Of a DNA stretch of 64,000 nt, positions 8,800 through 19,899 are shown one piece after another. Each line of letters begins with the position of its first letter. The first letter of the stretch is position 1. Location: contig JAWZYU010000027.1 in NCBI GenBank assembly GCA_038380435.1, forward strand, positions 2,415,156 to 2,479,155, given 5' to 3'. Under the pieces are notes generated by a model. It was not told where the DNA came from. It saw only the letters and a list, made by a program, of their open reading frames with translations, and searched no databases. The DNA is from Ryuthela nishihirai (lineage: Eukaryota; Arthropoda; Arachnida; Araneae; Heptathelidae). Both the position numbers and the translations under genes were made by a program.

Positions 8800-11060
8800 A
8801 TAGCTATAAACTTAACATCTTTAAATTTTGGAGAAAAAAATTCATGTCATATTATGGTTTTTACAAATAAATAATTTAGAAAGGTTCAGGTTTGTATAGT
8901 CACTGGTTTAAAAAATCAACATAAGTTGCCTAAAATATCCTTTCATTCAGATCTTTTTTTTTGTGTGTGTGGGAATTTAAATAGTGTTATTTCGAAGTCA
9001 ATTAATCTTGGATATGGTATGACTAGATGTGATTTTTCTGAGATTGTCTCTGTTTTGAAATTCTCCCAGCATCCTGAAAAAGAATTTGGTAACACTGATT
9101 ATCCCATTGTTTATAAACTGAAATATTTGTCTAAAATGTTTAATTAAAATGTAGTGGTATCATCAATATGACCAAAATGTAAAAACACTTAAATCATAAA
9201 TTCATTCAAATGGAATAAAAGTGGGTCATAGGAAATGTGACTTTTATTATGTTCTTGAGCAACAAGCACTTTTCTCTAACCACAACAAACTATGGTTCTG
9301 TCTCTGTTGATGTGTAGTTTTTCCTAAATGTTCATTAAAATTATTGGGTGATAAATTGTATTTTAATTTGATCATTTATTATCTGAGCCCCACACACTCA
9401 ATACAGGAGTCCATTCTTTCTCTTCTTTGTCTTCGGATTCTTCATCTGTTTATTCTCTGGTTTCTCAATACCTGGTCATCTACTTGCTGTCATTCATTAA
9501 AAAAGGTTTGGAATGTCTTGCAGATTCTCGAAAATCCATTAAATGCCTAAGATTCATTGACTGACGAATAGACTGCATGTGTTTTGACTAACTTCAGCAG
9601 GTTGTGAAAAGGATAGACTTTAGGGCAAATAATAAAAAAGAGGGTATTAGGGAAAAATGGTGTTGTGTAATCCATTGGTCCATGGTCAGCATTCTGCTGA
9701 AGGCAAGCCTATAGTCTCAATAAGGTTTCTTTTGTGACTCGATACTTTCATGTCAGAAGGTAGCAACCACCCAGTTCTTTTTTGGACTCAAACAAAAGAC
9801 TACATACATGAAGAATAATACTGTATTAACTCATTCTCTTAAGGTCAAAGGGATGAGAAGAGTCCTAGAACAACTCATGCCTTTCACATTATTCCATTTC
9901 ACCCATAGTCTTCAGCTTAGCAGGCAATACGTTTTTAGTTTCCTCCTTTCCGTTGTCTGATCTGGAGATGTTCAAAGGCCTGGATTATCTGGAGTTGCCT
10001 CTGATCTCCAATGACTCCTCAGATTGACTGCAGGGTAGATGACAATCTGCTCAGTCAGTCAGGACAAGAAATCAGCAGCTGGTAAGATCAGAAGTTGAAT
10101 AGACAAAGGTCATGGGAGTGGTTTCATTATAATTGGAGAGAGAACTAAAGTGGTGAAACTTGCCATGACACTGGTTTTGTGTTAAATGGAGAGGAAACTA
10201 AAGTGATGGAACTAGTAAGTGTTATCAGCTGTTTTGAACAGTTTTATATTTCTCACTCATGATGCCATCTATGATCAGGAAAGGCAACTTCTCCAATATT
10301 GCTCAATATATAGATGTTAAAGAAGTCACACTCAAGTGCTCTCACATTGGTTACTTGCTCGTAACTTGGGGTTATGGAGAGAGAGAGATTGTGGAAGTTC
10401 CCTATTGGCTCCCTTGTGTCTTCTTTAGTGGTCAGCTGTAGTGGCCAATTAACTCTGTGCCACTGTCTTTATATTTGGGAATGTTCAGGAAGGGACTTAA
10501 CCTGGAGGGGTATCTTCAGTGGCATGAGTGCTGGAGAGGAAGGGTAAAGAACAGAGTAGTGCAAGGGAGGGAAATAATAAAAAAAATGGCGAGAACGAAG
10601 AGTTTAAAATACATCGAGTCCATATGTTGGGAAATATGGGCATGATATATGCTCCAAACATTCAGAGCTTCTGAAGGTCATGAAGATTGGTAAATGTGCC
10701 TCTTTCAGTGTTGCCTCACCAGTCACTGAATTCCCATGAAGTAGTCTCTGAGTGGGGCCTCATCAATGTTTGAGTAGGAACTCTGCTCAGAAAGGTCCAC
10801 AGGGAGTCATCGCATTCAAACTGGTTTTGGCACATCATGATGGATGTAAGCAGGTGTGGCATGGGTGCCCACCTGCTTACATCCATTAAGGCAGGATATT
10901 TTGCATTGTGACCTAAGACCATGCATGCATAGCTTGCTGAGGTAAACTTACTTCAGTAAGCTGTGTGGACTTAGTTAGGATCTCCTAGATCTGGACTGCA
11001 CAGTTGAGTGGAACCATCTGACATTCTCTTGCTAATGTCTGAAATGGAAAGAGGAGGAGG
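8800..11060. other. Mostly featureless; short tandem repeat
   Basis: No convincing gene is seen. A roughly 55-bp unit containing GGAGAGRAAACTAAAGTGRTGRAACT is repeated at about 10128-10222. A perfect hairpin lies at 10841-10885. The ORFs at 8926-9147, 9344-9550 and 10259-10645 resemble no family. Confidence 0.3.
10841..10885. repeat. Perfect 16-bp inverted repeat
   Basis: TGGATGTAAGCAGGTG (10841-10856) is exactly mirrored at 10870-10885 with a 13-nt loop. Confidence 0.85.
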
Positions 11061-11074
11061 TATAGTGCCTCAAA

Positions 11075-11905
11075 GTGGTAAATAGCATCTCTTACCCTGA
11101 GACAAGAGAGCTCACTGCATCACCTAGCAAACTCTTTTCTGGGAACATAATACTCCAGACAGACTTTGAGGATGTTCTTATCATAGGGGACTTAAATATA
11201 CACAGTCTCTTTTGTGCAGTACTGACACCAAGTGGAAGGTCTGTGATTCATGAGCAATGACTTGCAAATTCTTCACTTTCTCTGTTAATCACCAGCACTT
11301 ATTTTCATTCCCAACCCATACTTTTACTATCATTAATTTTTTCCACTGCTCCTCCTCGATCCTTCCACTCTTTGCATGGGAGGTCAAGGACATCCTATAT
11401 GGAAGTGATCATCTCCTCATGGTATTTTAACATCTCTCATGATGGGCCTTCTGACCTTTCACATGTATAACAATACATAATTGATCGGACTGACTGGAGT
11501 GGTTTTGAAACTCCTCTGCAAGTTCAACCAATGCTCAGTCAGCCAGGAGTCAATCAATGTTGCAGTGGCTGAAATGACAGACTGCATTGTCCAAGCAGAT
11601 GCCTTTACAATTCCACAAACCTTAACACTGTTTACTCTTTTCCTGAAACCTTAGTGGAAACACAACTGCACCGAAGTTTGTAAGTCTCGGAACAAGGCTT
11701 GGGGTATTTCAGCGATGGCCAACATCCTCCATCCCTGAAGCATTTGAAACACTTCAGGTCAAAAGCCCATTACATCTGGTGTCAGAGCCAGAAAGAATCT
11801 TGGATTAAATTTACTTCTGTAATAGCTGCACAACCAGTTTTTAAGGTCCTGTGGGATAAAGTCTGGAAGATCAGTGGCAACTACTTGCCCCACTCATTAT
11901 CAGTC
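11075..11905 (+). pseudogene. Jockey-like LINE remnant (endonuclease end and linker)
   Basis: Scattered frames show YPETRELTA and DVLIIGDLNIHS near 11085-11205 (the GDFN-type endonuclease motif), YGSDHLLM near 11400, then a linker that is well kept: near 11690-11900 frames read RWPTSSIPEAF, KAHYIWCQSQKESWIKF and LWDKVWKISGN. This linker is characteristic of Jockey-clade elements found in arthropods. It has many stops, and the RT is absent here; a matching RT fragment is at 22745-23150. Confidence 0.65.
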
Positions 11906-11924
11906 ATGCAGCACAATGGACAGG

Positions 11925-12060
11925 GTTGGGGTGTTTTACATCTGAGTGTCACTTTTTTTGCACACAATAAGCTAAATGGCCAGGTCATAAGTGCTCCCCC
12001 AATGGCTCAGAGAAGCTTGAGGGGAAAGGATCCACTAAACAACTGTAATAAGTTGAATGG
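11925..12060 (-). mobile_element. SINE1 3'-end fragment
   Basis: The reverse complement ends with the family signature (CCATTTAGC, TGTGCAAAAAAAGTG, CACTCAGATGTAAAAC). Only the last about 130 bp are present and they are strongly diverged. Confidence 0.7.
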
Positions 12061-12142
12061 CACCTCCAGATGCTTCACTAAACAAGATAATACTACATCA
12101 TATGGATGATGCCATATAACCCTACCTACTGTTAGATTGTTA

Positions 12143-12178
12143 GATTATTCAACAAGAATACCTTCTTGTTGAATAATC
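12143..12178. repeat. Perfect 16-bp hairpin with 4-nt loop
   Basis: GATTATTCAACAAGAA (12143-12158), loop TACC, then the exact reverse complement (12163-12178). No coding context is present. Confidence 0.85.
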
Positions 12179-12179
12179 A

Positions 12180-13784
12180 TCCATACTGTGGGGCAACAAA
12201 GAAAGTTATGTGAGCTTAATTATTGCTGATAAATCAGTGTGAGTCTTAATTTTTAACCATTGGGGTGCATGGGAGATCTTTTCAAATTTTGAGCATTTTT
12301 CTGAATATAATAACCCAGACTTAAATGAGATAATTTGGTCTAAAATATGCCAATACTTTGAAATGAACTTTTGACAAAATTCTAATTTTTGAAGTCAAAA
12401 CATAGCATGAAGTAACGTTCAAAAGTAGTTATGTTCATTAAGAAAGGGAAAGGTGTAGAGATTAGTCAGAAAGAAAATAAAGCTCTCATAGGTAACCATC
12501 AGTTAAGTTTCCGTGTAGGCTCATGCAAAACCCGAACTCACAGTGGACCATGCCCACCAAAGAGAATGGGAAATCCCCCAGTTGGTCACATGGGTCCAAG
12601 AAGCACTTAGACTCAGGGATAGGAAAAACAGGTATGGGAGGGGACAAAGGTGACCAAGGCTGCCCCCGATCCCCCATCATTCCATCATGACTGAGGAGAA
12701 GCTGGCCAAAGCAAATCAGAGAGAGCCCAGACCCCACTTAATTCTCTCTGAAAGCACATGACACAGTAGGAGAAAGAAGGGTTGGGGGAGGGGCAAGCAT
12801 GAGAAAACTCACTCCTGAGAATAGTAATAGAAAAGAAGAAACGGGAGGGATATTGGGAGCTAATGCATTCCCGAAAGCAAGTGTTAAGAATTCAGTTCAA
12901 AAGTCTTATTGTAAAATAGTTGTAAAAGAATGAGTAGTTATTTTGTTATATGTTGGATTGAAATAAAACTTTTAGCATGTAAGAATATTTAAATTGCTGT
13001 TTGATAGCAGAAGGTTCCTTAAGTTGGGTATGTGTTTTAGATGTTGAGTTTAACTAAGTGTTATAATAAAACTGATATGAGTGTTAAATGAAAACTGAAG
13101 AACAGTCTACTGAGTTCATTCTATGTCAATGCTTATCTTATTCTGTTTATGATATTGTCAATACAGGATTGAACTAGTGAATTATCTTAAAATAGGGGTA
13201 GCATGGAGTGGGACTGAACTGCATGAGGAAAGCACTTGCCAAGCTGTCTTCCTTTCGCAATAAGGGACTTAGGTGCTGCTGGGAATAACTTCTGGAAAAG
13301 CAAGATGTAGAGATTTGGTTATCTTTAGTGGTTGCAGTGAGAAGGTTGGGGGGGGGGGGGGGACAGAGAGAGGCCCAAAGAAGGGGAGAGGGGTAGGGGG
13401 CAGATGTTTCTGTTCAGAATGGATTATAATGAGGAAGCATCAGGGTTTGGATCTTTCTGAGAGAGAATGGGGATGGAGTAGAAGCTGTAAATAGAGAGCT
13501 GAAAGAAATAAACTCATGAATTGAGTAATAAAAACATTAGTGTAAGACTTTACTAATTGAAATTCATAGGTGAATGAAAATGTAGATATCTACTCAAAAT
13601 ACACCTAGCTAGGGAAAGAAGTAATGTTAAGCTACACTAAAAGTCTATTATGTCTAGAGAAATTTTATATTCAAAAATAAATAGGTACAAGTTTACTTAT
13701 CAACATTAAAATACCAGTACTACACTGTACAAGACAACATGTAATGCAACACAAACATCAAGTGATATTAATATAAAGTTCACT
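12180..13784. other. No gene seen; poly-G tract
   Basis: The DNA is mixed AT-rich and purine-rich. There is a run of 14 G at about 13348-13361. The open stretches at 12486-12737 and 13273-13494 are low-complexity or unrecognised. Confidence 0.3.
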
Positions 13785-15416
13785 ATCCTCTTTTGTATTG
13801 AAAACCTGCTGTGGGACACTCCTACTTACATTGTTGCCACCAGATTTAGGTCTTCCCAGTCTGGCACAAATGGCTTGCTGATGTGCTGTTGTTGATGTGT
13901 CATCTCTTGCATTTGTTATTATTGACAGTTCCTAGCACAGCTCCATGGCAGTTCGGTGGTATGATCAATTAAAAAAAGTCATCTTATATATAACATACAC
14001 AATAAGGTAGACAAACTTTTGTTGTTTATATTAAGAAATATTTTTTCTCTCTATAAACTTTACCCCTGTGAGCAAGGCAAACAGCTACCTTTCCTGGATA
14101 TATTACTCACTAGATGCAATAATCACTTCACAACACAAGTATATAGGGAAGCCTTCACACCTCTATCACATATACCGTACAACTCAGCTCACCATAGCAA
14201 AAAGGCAAGCATTAAAGGGGTATTTTTGCATAATTACAGGTATGCATCCATCCTCTACTAGTAGCACAAAGAGTGAATGAACCTTATATGAAGCAGCATC
14301 AGCAGCTGGCTATCCATATTCAATGATATGGAACTAGAATACCAAGCTAAGCACCACTCACAACAAACATCCCAAATGTAGGCAACACAACAACCTCATA
14401 TAGGAAGGAAGAAGTACATAGGCAGCCTCCCCAATATATTGTGGTTATAAAATATCATGAAAAAAGCGTTACAACCATATGATATGGCCATTGCCACTAA
14501 AACACCAAAACCTTAATACAATTAATCAAACGTGACAGGGACTTTTCCAAATGAGTTGGAGGTGTATATAGTAAACTGTCTTATTACTTAACAAACAACA
14601 CTTACACACCATACATAGGAAAAACAAAAAGAACAGTAGTAACGAGGTTCAAAGAACATCAGTGTGACATAAAAAACAAGTTGACTGACTACAGCATTAT
14701 CAAAAAAAGCAGTTAACGAAAGCCACATCCCAGTTTTCAATGAAGCAAACATCCTAACTGCTCCATGCAATCCTTTCATGTTAGCAGTAGCTGAGCAAGC
14801 TGTTATTCAAAAGAATATCAACAAGAGCTGCAGTGATATATTGCCCGACTTGCCACACCCATGGACACTACTATTGACTGAGACCCTTAAAAAGTAACTA
14901 TCAGCTCACGATATCTATTTTCTTTATATATATTTTTTTGTATGTGACTGCCTTGTCTCTCTACAGAATCTCCAACCCTACATCTTAACTAAGGACTAAT
15001 TGAATTGATCTTCACTCTTGCTCAATAGACTGTGTCCGAGAATCACACACCAAAATGTAAACAAATAAAGTAGCAAGATGTGCACCCACAAATCCCCATT
15101 TGTCTTCACAGTGATCATGGATCAACATTGATCCTAAATGCATATGTTAATTTCTTAATATGAAATAAAAGTTTGTCTCCCTTCTTGTGTCTATGGTATA
15201 CAAGATGACTTATGTTAATTGATCATACCATTGAACTGCTGCAGAGCTGTGCCAGAAACCATCGATAACAACGAGTGCAAGAGATGACAGCCCAACAACA
15301 GCAACATCCACAAGTCATCTGTGCCAGAGACAGGGAAGAAGACCCTAACTGTGGTGGCAACAACATAAGAGTGTCCTACAGCAGGTTTCAACGCAACAGG
15401 ACAATAGAGAACCTTA
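13785..15416 (+). mobile_element. Penelope-like element with inverted pseudo-LTRs
   Basis: Flanks at 13790-14040 and 15050-15415 are inverted copies of one sequence (see 7470-7835). Between them the plus strand encodes the end of a Penelope-like RT (LPFLDILLTRCNNHF, then VYRE and HIPYNS at 14085-14190) and a GIY-YIG-like endonuclease region (GGVYSKL, then YTPYIGKTKRTVVTRFKEH near 14560-14670). Most of the RT is missing: the left pseudo-LTR joins directly to the RT C-terminus. Penelope elements are known for complex direct or inverted terminal repeats. The ends are approximate. Confidence 0.75.
14056..14890 (+). pseudogene. Penelope RT C-terminus and GIY-YIG endonuclease
   Basis: The frames change several times. 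Readable parts are LPFLDILLTR with the following VYRE...HIPYNSAHHSKKASIKG (RT thumb region), TLIQLIKRDRDFSK, GGVYSKL...YTPYIGKTKRTVVTRFKEHQCD (GIY-YIG core, here VYS/YIG) and, further on, NEANILTAPCNPFM with AEQAVIQKNINK. Stops and frameshifts make it non-functional. Confidence 0.75.
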
Positions 15417-15694
15417 TATTAATATTTAGAGAACCCTGTGATATAAGTTGAATATATCAAGAAATATTTTAATTATTTTATAAAATTTTCATTTTTGTTT
15501 TTATTATTTTTTTTTAATGGCACAAAATAAACATTAAATTATTCTAGCTACGGCAATCCTGCAAAAATACTAATATTAACAGATATAGTACTGAAAGCGA
15601 CCTTATTGGGTTGATTGGTTAATTACTAGTAAACTAATAATTTTTGTTATTTTGGTTTTTTTTAAATATTTTTTGTGTTTTATGTATTTTACAG

Positions 15695-16400
15695 TTTGAA
15701 GTCAATTAAAATTTTAAGAGGAAAAATTGTCTTGAACCAAGTGGGATACAAACCCACAACCTCCTGATAACATGTCAAGTGCTCTGGACCTGACATGCCA
15801 GAACACTCCGTACCTGCTATGTGCTGGAACACTCCATACATCTGATGTAATAATGTAGGTTGAAAAGGTTCATCAATTCGAGGAGATCTTGATCGGCAGC
15901 CAGTAGCTCAGTGGTCTAGAACACCTGACATGTTATCAGGAGATCATGGGTTCGTATCCCACACGGCTCAAGACAATTTTTCCTCTAAAAATTTGAATCG
16001 ACTTCAATGTGGTAATTTATTAGTAGATACCAAATATGTTGAGTTTATTTCATTATTTATCATCAGTATACTGATAATTGCCCGACTTGCCACACTTTAT
16101 GGCATTGTCTGCCGCTTGTGGCAAAATTGCCAGAACACTCTCTACACGTGATGTAATATAGGTTGAAAAGGTTCATATCATCAATTAGAGATCTTGATCG
16201 GCGGTTGGTAGCTCAGAGGTCCAGAGCACCTAACATGTTATCAGGAGGTTGTGGGTTCATATCCCACCCAGCTCAAGAAAATTTTTCCTCTAAAAATTTG
16301 AATTGACTTCAAAGTGGTAATTTATTAGTAGATACCAAATACGTAGAGTTTGTTTTATTTTTTATAAACAGATACATAAAAATAACATTTGACAGGCACT
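15695..16400. repeat. tRNA-like array: one inverted and two direct units
   Basis: Unit 1 (15695-15787) is on the minus strand. Units 2 (about 15900-15973) and 3 (about 16206-16278) are on the plus strand, about 306 bp apart, and share the downstream body (TTTTCCTCTAAAAATTTGAAT, then GTGGTAATTTATTAGTAGATACC). Each tRNA-like part has an A-box (TAGCTCAGTGG-like), a CCTGA-CATGTTA-TCAGG anticodon arm and a B-box-like GGTTCGTATCC with a paired T-stem. The acceptor stems are imperfect. These are tRNA-derived repeats, not tRNA genes. Confidence 0.75.
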
Positions 16401-16800
16401 GTTTTGTTATTTTAATTTATATATATATTTATGATTTTATGATATATATACATCACTGGACAGTACAAACAGAGTTTTTTAATTTTTAGTTTCTTTTCGT
16501 AGTTTGGACTGGGTAACCTCTTGGTTACCTGACCTAGCCCCATAGCTTGAAGGTGCCTCACTGCTATGAGCTGCCTTGATCCTGTTTACTGCACAATGTC
16601 GATATCGATGAGTTAGTTGGATTTCTGCATAGAGTAATTAACGTATCTTGTCAGTCTTCATTACCTTGTATATTATAGCATGTTGTATTTAGATTTTCTT
16701 GGCTTGTAATTTTTGAAAGATCTGGATTTGCCAGGTTGATGTTTTTTAGTTGATCCTTAAGTCTTGTCACATTCTAAAACAGTGGTTCTTAACCTTTTTA
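16400..16800. other. No gene seen
   Basis: AT-rich sequence with a (TA)n patch near 16421-16450 and a GGGTAACCTCTTGGTTACC inverted motif at about 16510-16528. Confidence 0.3.
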
Positions 16801-16814
16801 TTCTCACATCTCCC

Positions 16815-17201
16815 GGGGCGGGGGTGGCTCAGTCGGTAGCGCGCCAGGCTCGTAATCTGTAGTTCCCAGGTTCGAGTCCCAGCTGGGTCAGCGTTGAGAT
16901 TTATCTCCGCAAAAATTCCTCGCCCTGCCCACAGTCAGTAGGGGACACCGATGAGCTTGGAAAGGCCGCCGTCCGTCAGATGGGACGTTAAGCCGTGGCC
17001 CCATGTGCGGGAGAGCCATACCCTGTGCACGTTAAAGAACACGCTGGATGGCCTTGACGGGAGGCTACCATCTGTCTCCCAACAGCTGTTCCAGTGGGTC
17101 CCCTCCCCCAACCTTCTCTGAGACTTTGGGGTCCATGTGACCTGGCCATTTAGCCCATGGTGTGCAATAAAGTGCCGCTCAGAGGTAAAACAACCCAACC
17201 C
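16815..17201 (+). mobile_element. SINE1 full-length copy
   Basis: This is a tRNA-derived SINE of about 387 bp. The tRNA-like head has A-box TGGCTCAGTCGG (16825-16836) and B-box GGTTCGAGTCC (16869-16879), both matching the Pol III consensus. A long body follows with GTCAGTAGGGGACACCG, GATGGGACGTTAAGCCGTGG and GTGCACGTTAAAGAACACGC, and an AAAACAACCCAACCC tail. A 13-bp target duplication, TCTCACATCTCCC, flanks it (16802-16814 and 17202-17214). The central domain may be the one shared by MetaSINE-type elements (inference). Confidence 0.92.
16825..16879 (+). promoter_or_regulatory. Pol III internal promoter of SINE1
   Basis: A-box TGGCTCAGTCGG at 16825-16836 and B-box GGTTCGAGTCC at 16869-16879, spaced as in a tRNA gene. 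The same boxes recur in the copy at 37615 and, inverted, in the copy ending at 18124. Confidence 0.8.
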
Positions 17202-17246
17202 TCTCACATCTCCCTTGAGAGTAATCATAAATGTCCATAGCTCCCC

Positions 17247-17630
17247 AGGGCTGGAGTGGCTCAATCGGTAGTGCACCAGGCTCGTAATCTGTAGTTCCCA
17301 GGTTCGAGTTCCAGCTGGGTCAGCATTAAAATTTATCTCCACAAAATTCCCTGCCCTTCCCACGATCAGTAGGGGACACCGCTGAACTTGGAAAAGCCGC
17401 CGTCCGTCGGATGGGATGTTAAGCCGTGGCCCCATGTATGGGAGAGCCATACCCTGTGCATGTTAAAGAACACACTGGATGACCTTGACGGGAGGCTACC
17501 ATCTGTCTCCCAACAGCTGTTCCAGTGGGTTCCCTCCCCCAACCTTCTCTGAGCCTTCAGGGTCCTTGTGACCTGGCCATTTAGCCCATGGTGTGCAAAA
17601 AAGTGCCGCTCAGAGGTAAAACAATCCAAA
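17247..17630 (+). mobile_element. SINE1 copy 2
   Basis: Full length, somewhat more diverged than the neighbour at 16815 (A-box TGGCTCAATCGG). The target duplication is TCCATAGCTCCCC (17234-17246) versus TCCATACCTCCCC (17631-17643), 12 of 13 identical. Same orientation as copy 1, 32 bp downstream of its duplication. Confidence 0.9.
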
Positions 17631-17734
17631 TCCATACCTCCCCCCCAAAAAATAATAAGTAATATCACATGTTGTGTTTTGTATATGAAAAATTTAATAA
17701 AGACCCCATGATCCAAGAGATCAATATCACTTAG

Positions 17735-18124
17735 ATTGGATTGGATTGTTTTACCTCTGAGCGGCACTTTTTTGCATACCATGGGCTAAATGGCCAGGCC
17801 ACAAGGACCCCGAAGGTTCAGAGAAGGTTGGGGGAGGGGACCCACTGGAACAGCTGTTGGGAGACAGATGGTAGCCTCCCGTCAAGGCCATCTAGCGTGT
17901 TCTTTAACGTGCACAGGGTATGGCTCTCCCGCACACGGGGCCATGGCTTAATGTCCCATCTGATGGACAGTGGCCTTTTCAAGCCCATCGGTGTCCCCTA
18001 CTGACCGTGAGCAGGGCAGGGAAATTTTGCGGAGATAAATCTCAACGCTGACCCAGCTGGGACTCGAACCTAGGAACTACAGATTACGAGTCTGGCGCGC
18101 TACCGACTGAGCCACCCCCGCCCC
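17735..18124 (-). mobile_element. SINE1 copy 3, inverted
   Basis: A full-length reverse-oriented copy. Its tail is at 17735 and its tRNA head ends at 18124 (GAGCCACCCCCGCCCC). A perfect 13-bp duplication, CAATATCACTTAG, lies at 17722-17734 and 18125-18137. The body is nearly identical to copy 1, so all three insertions look comparatively recent. Confidence 0.92.
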
Positions 18125-18415
18125 CAATATCACTTAGCATAAGTACAACTAATTCAAGATAAAATTAAAATGACGACTGTATACTTTGTATGCCAAAGAA
18201 GCCCTTTATTTTTTTTCATAAAAAATCGGAAATTCGCCAAAATGAAGGAAGCAATTTTAATAATAAAAACCAAAACTCTACATTTTGCGTGCAATAAGAA
18301 AAATGTTCATAAATTCAGCTTAATCACTACAACATCAGTATACAAAATTACTTCTTAACATTTTTCGCATGCACACAATAGTAAAAAAAAAATAAAAAAG
18401 TTCTTGAGAACCATT

Positions 18416-18925
18416 TTAATGAGATGGCTGTTGTTGTTTTTGGTCAGTAAGGACAGAGATTTGAGGGACAGTCTTGGACAGTGCGAGGCACATGTCATGC
18501 CTGTCATCTAATCGATTCCTAGCCTTTGTCTTCACTCTTACCAGCACTAAAAACCCAGATTCACACAGATAAGTTGTAGCAAATGGGATCAAGACTGAAA
18601 GCTCATTCTTTGCCAAAATTGGGTAGGCAGCCATTTGAGAACACTAAAATACATCAAGACTTTGATTGTAGAAGCTTTGCTTGAGCAGCGCTTCAGTTTG
18701 CAAATCAATGAGGTTTATATTGGTCCAAAACCCCACTTGTTTAAAGTGCCCGATGAGTGGAATCAAACTTTCTTCAGTTTTAGCATTTCCAACGAGTCTC
18801 CAGATTTTCCTGGATGCATTTTTGTGAAATGCTCTTGGAGTTTAGTAGGCCTCATGCTATCATTACAAAGAACCTTTTCACATAAAAATACTGAGGTGTT
18901 TCTGTTCCATAATAATCAGTAGAAT
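18416..18925 (-). pseudogene. hAT/ZBED-type transposase deletion remnant
   Basis: On the minus strand the first part (about 18920-18770) encodes a degenerate BED zinc finger: FLCEKVLCNDSMRPTKLQEHF followed by TKMHPGK. The second part (18634-18416) encodes the hAT C-terminal dimerisation tail: FATTYLCESGF, KTKARNRL, then LSKTVPQI and the terminal QQQPSH. The whole central RNase-H-like domain is missing, so N- and C-terminal ends lie about 130 bp apart. This is characteristic of ZBED/SCAND3-like hAT proteins. It is non-functional. Confidence 0.8.
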
Positions 18926-18939
18926 ATGTGAAACCAAAC

Positions 18940-19540
18940 TTCACCGTAATCTACATTATATTTCCTTTTCTTTGGCATTTTATCTTCATTTAGGGGTCTA
19001 GAAATTCAAGCAAAAATTAAAATAATGTTGGAGACAAGCATGTATTGAATATGTTTTAATTAATCCAGGTGAAGTAAAAAAAATTGAAGCGTGCATTTAT
19101 ATAAGAAAAATTTATTGAAAACAATTTACTGCTGGGAGGCATTCACACCTCCCCTATATCCTCTCTGCACCTACCAGGTTAAGCACCACTGTTCTAAAAG
19201 TTAGTGGTGCCCCCATTTCTGCCATATGTAGAAAGTGGATTTTCTGTTCTTCTTATTCTTGTAAAATATTCAGGGAATTACCTCATGTCCTGTTAGTATT
19301 TGGTTTGTGTGGTTATAATAATTATTAGTTTCTTTAACTTCTTTTATGTATGTGAAGAGCATTCTTCTTTTGTCACTGTTGTTCCACATGTTCTGCCATT
19401 CTTATATTTTTTTTCCTGAATTCCTTAGCCAAGTGGCATGGGAAGCATATTTGTAACATTTCCCATTTTATTTGCAATTTTGGCTTTTATATTTATATTT
19501 TTGGAAATTTATATTTCTTGTGTTTTTCATCCTAATGTAT
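18940..19540. other. No gene seen
   Basis: AT-rich. The ORF at 19438-19698 is composed mainly of low-complexity T-rich codons and runs into a SINE2 head. Confidence 0.3.
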
Positions 19541-19610
19541 TTCCTGTGGTCGAATGGTTAGCATGCTTGGTTACTGATCATAGAGACCTGGGTTCCTCTA
19601 GTACAAATTC
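19541..19610 (+). mobile_element. SINE2 head fragment
   Basis: GTGGTCGAATGGTTAGCATG, then CTTGGTTACTGATCATAGAGACCTGGGTTC, matches the tRNA-like head of the second SINE family (compare 53494 onward). The body is absent. Confidence 0.55.
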
Positions 19611-19899
19611 CAAAGCTTTCAAAATTGCATATGTTCCAAAATACATGATGATAAATGCCATGCCTACTTTCACTTCTTGTTTTGATCCATCTGTATAAAT
19701 TTTTATTCTGTGTCCTGTAGGTAATTCATTTTTGTATGGGTTATCGTTTTGTAGGCTGGATGAACTAACCACTTCTCTTTTTGTTCTGTTTGCTCTTTAA
19801 TTATGGATTCATTATTTAAAGTAATATTTTCTTTAATTTTTTCTTCGGGTGTTGAAGTTTGGCAATCTTGGCTAAGTGCAGAAAAGTTGTGCACCAAAG

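Noticed and set aside
13790..14040. Hammerhead ribozyme in the Penelope terminal repeat
   Set aside because: A CTGATG motif is present, but I could not find a stem II followed by GAAA at the right spacing.
15900..16278. Genuine tRNA genes
   Set aside because: Acceptor stems have several mismatches, U33 is missing from the anticodon loop and the units sit in repeats with shared bodies; they are tRNA-derived repeats.
15695..16400. CRISPR-like array
   Set aside because: Only two direct units with a 306-bp period, no short uniform spacers, and clear eukaryotic context.
16825..16890. SINE1 heads as functional tRNA genes
   Set aside because: Head is always joined to the same about 300-bp body with a target duplication, and the acceptor stem is not restored at the 3' side.
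17366..17782. 138-codon ORF on the minus strand, and similar ones at 16935-17450, 17741-18004, 32418-32770, 37734-37949, 48854-49126 and 61202-61525
   Set aside because: All lie in SINE1 copies; the repeated peptide (HFFAHHGLNGQV...) is a by-product of the SINE sequence.
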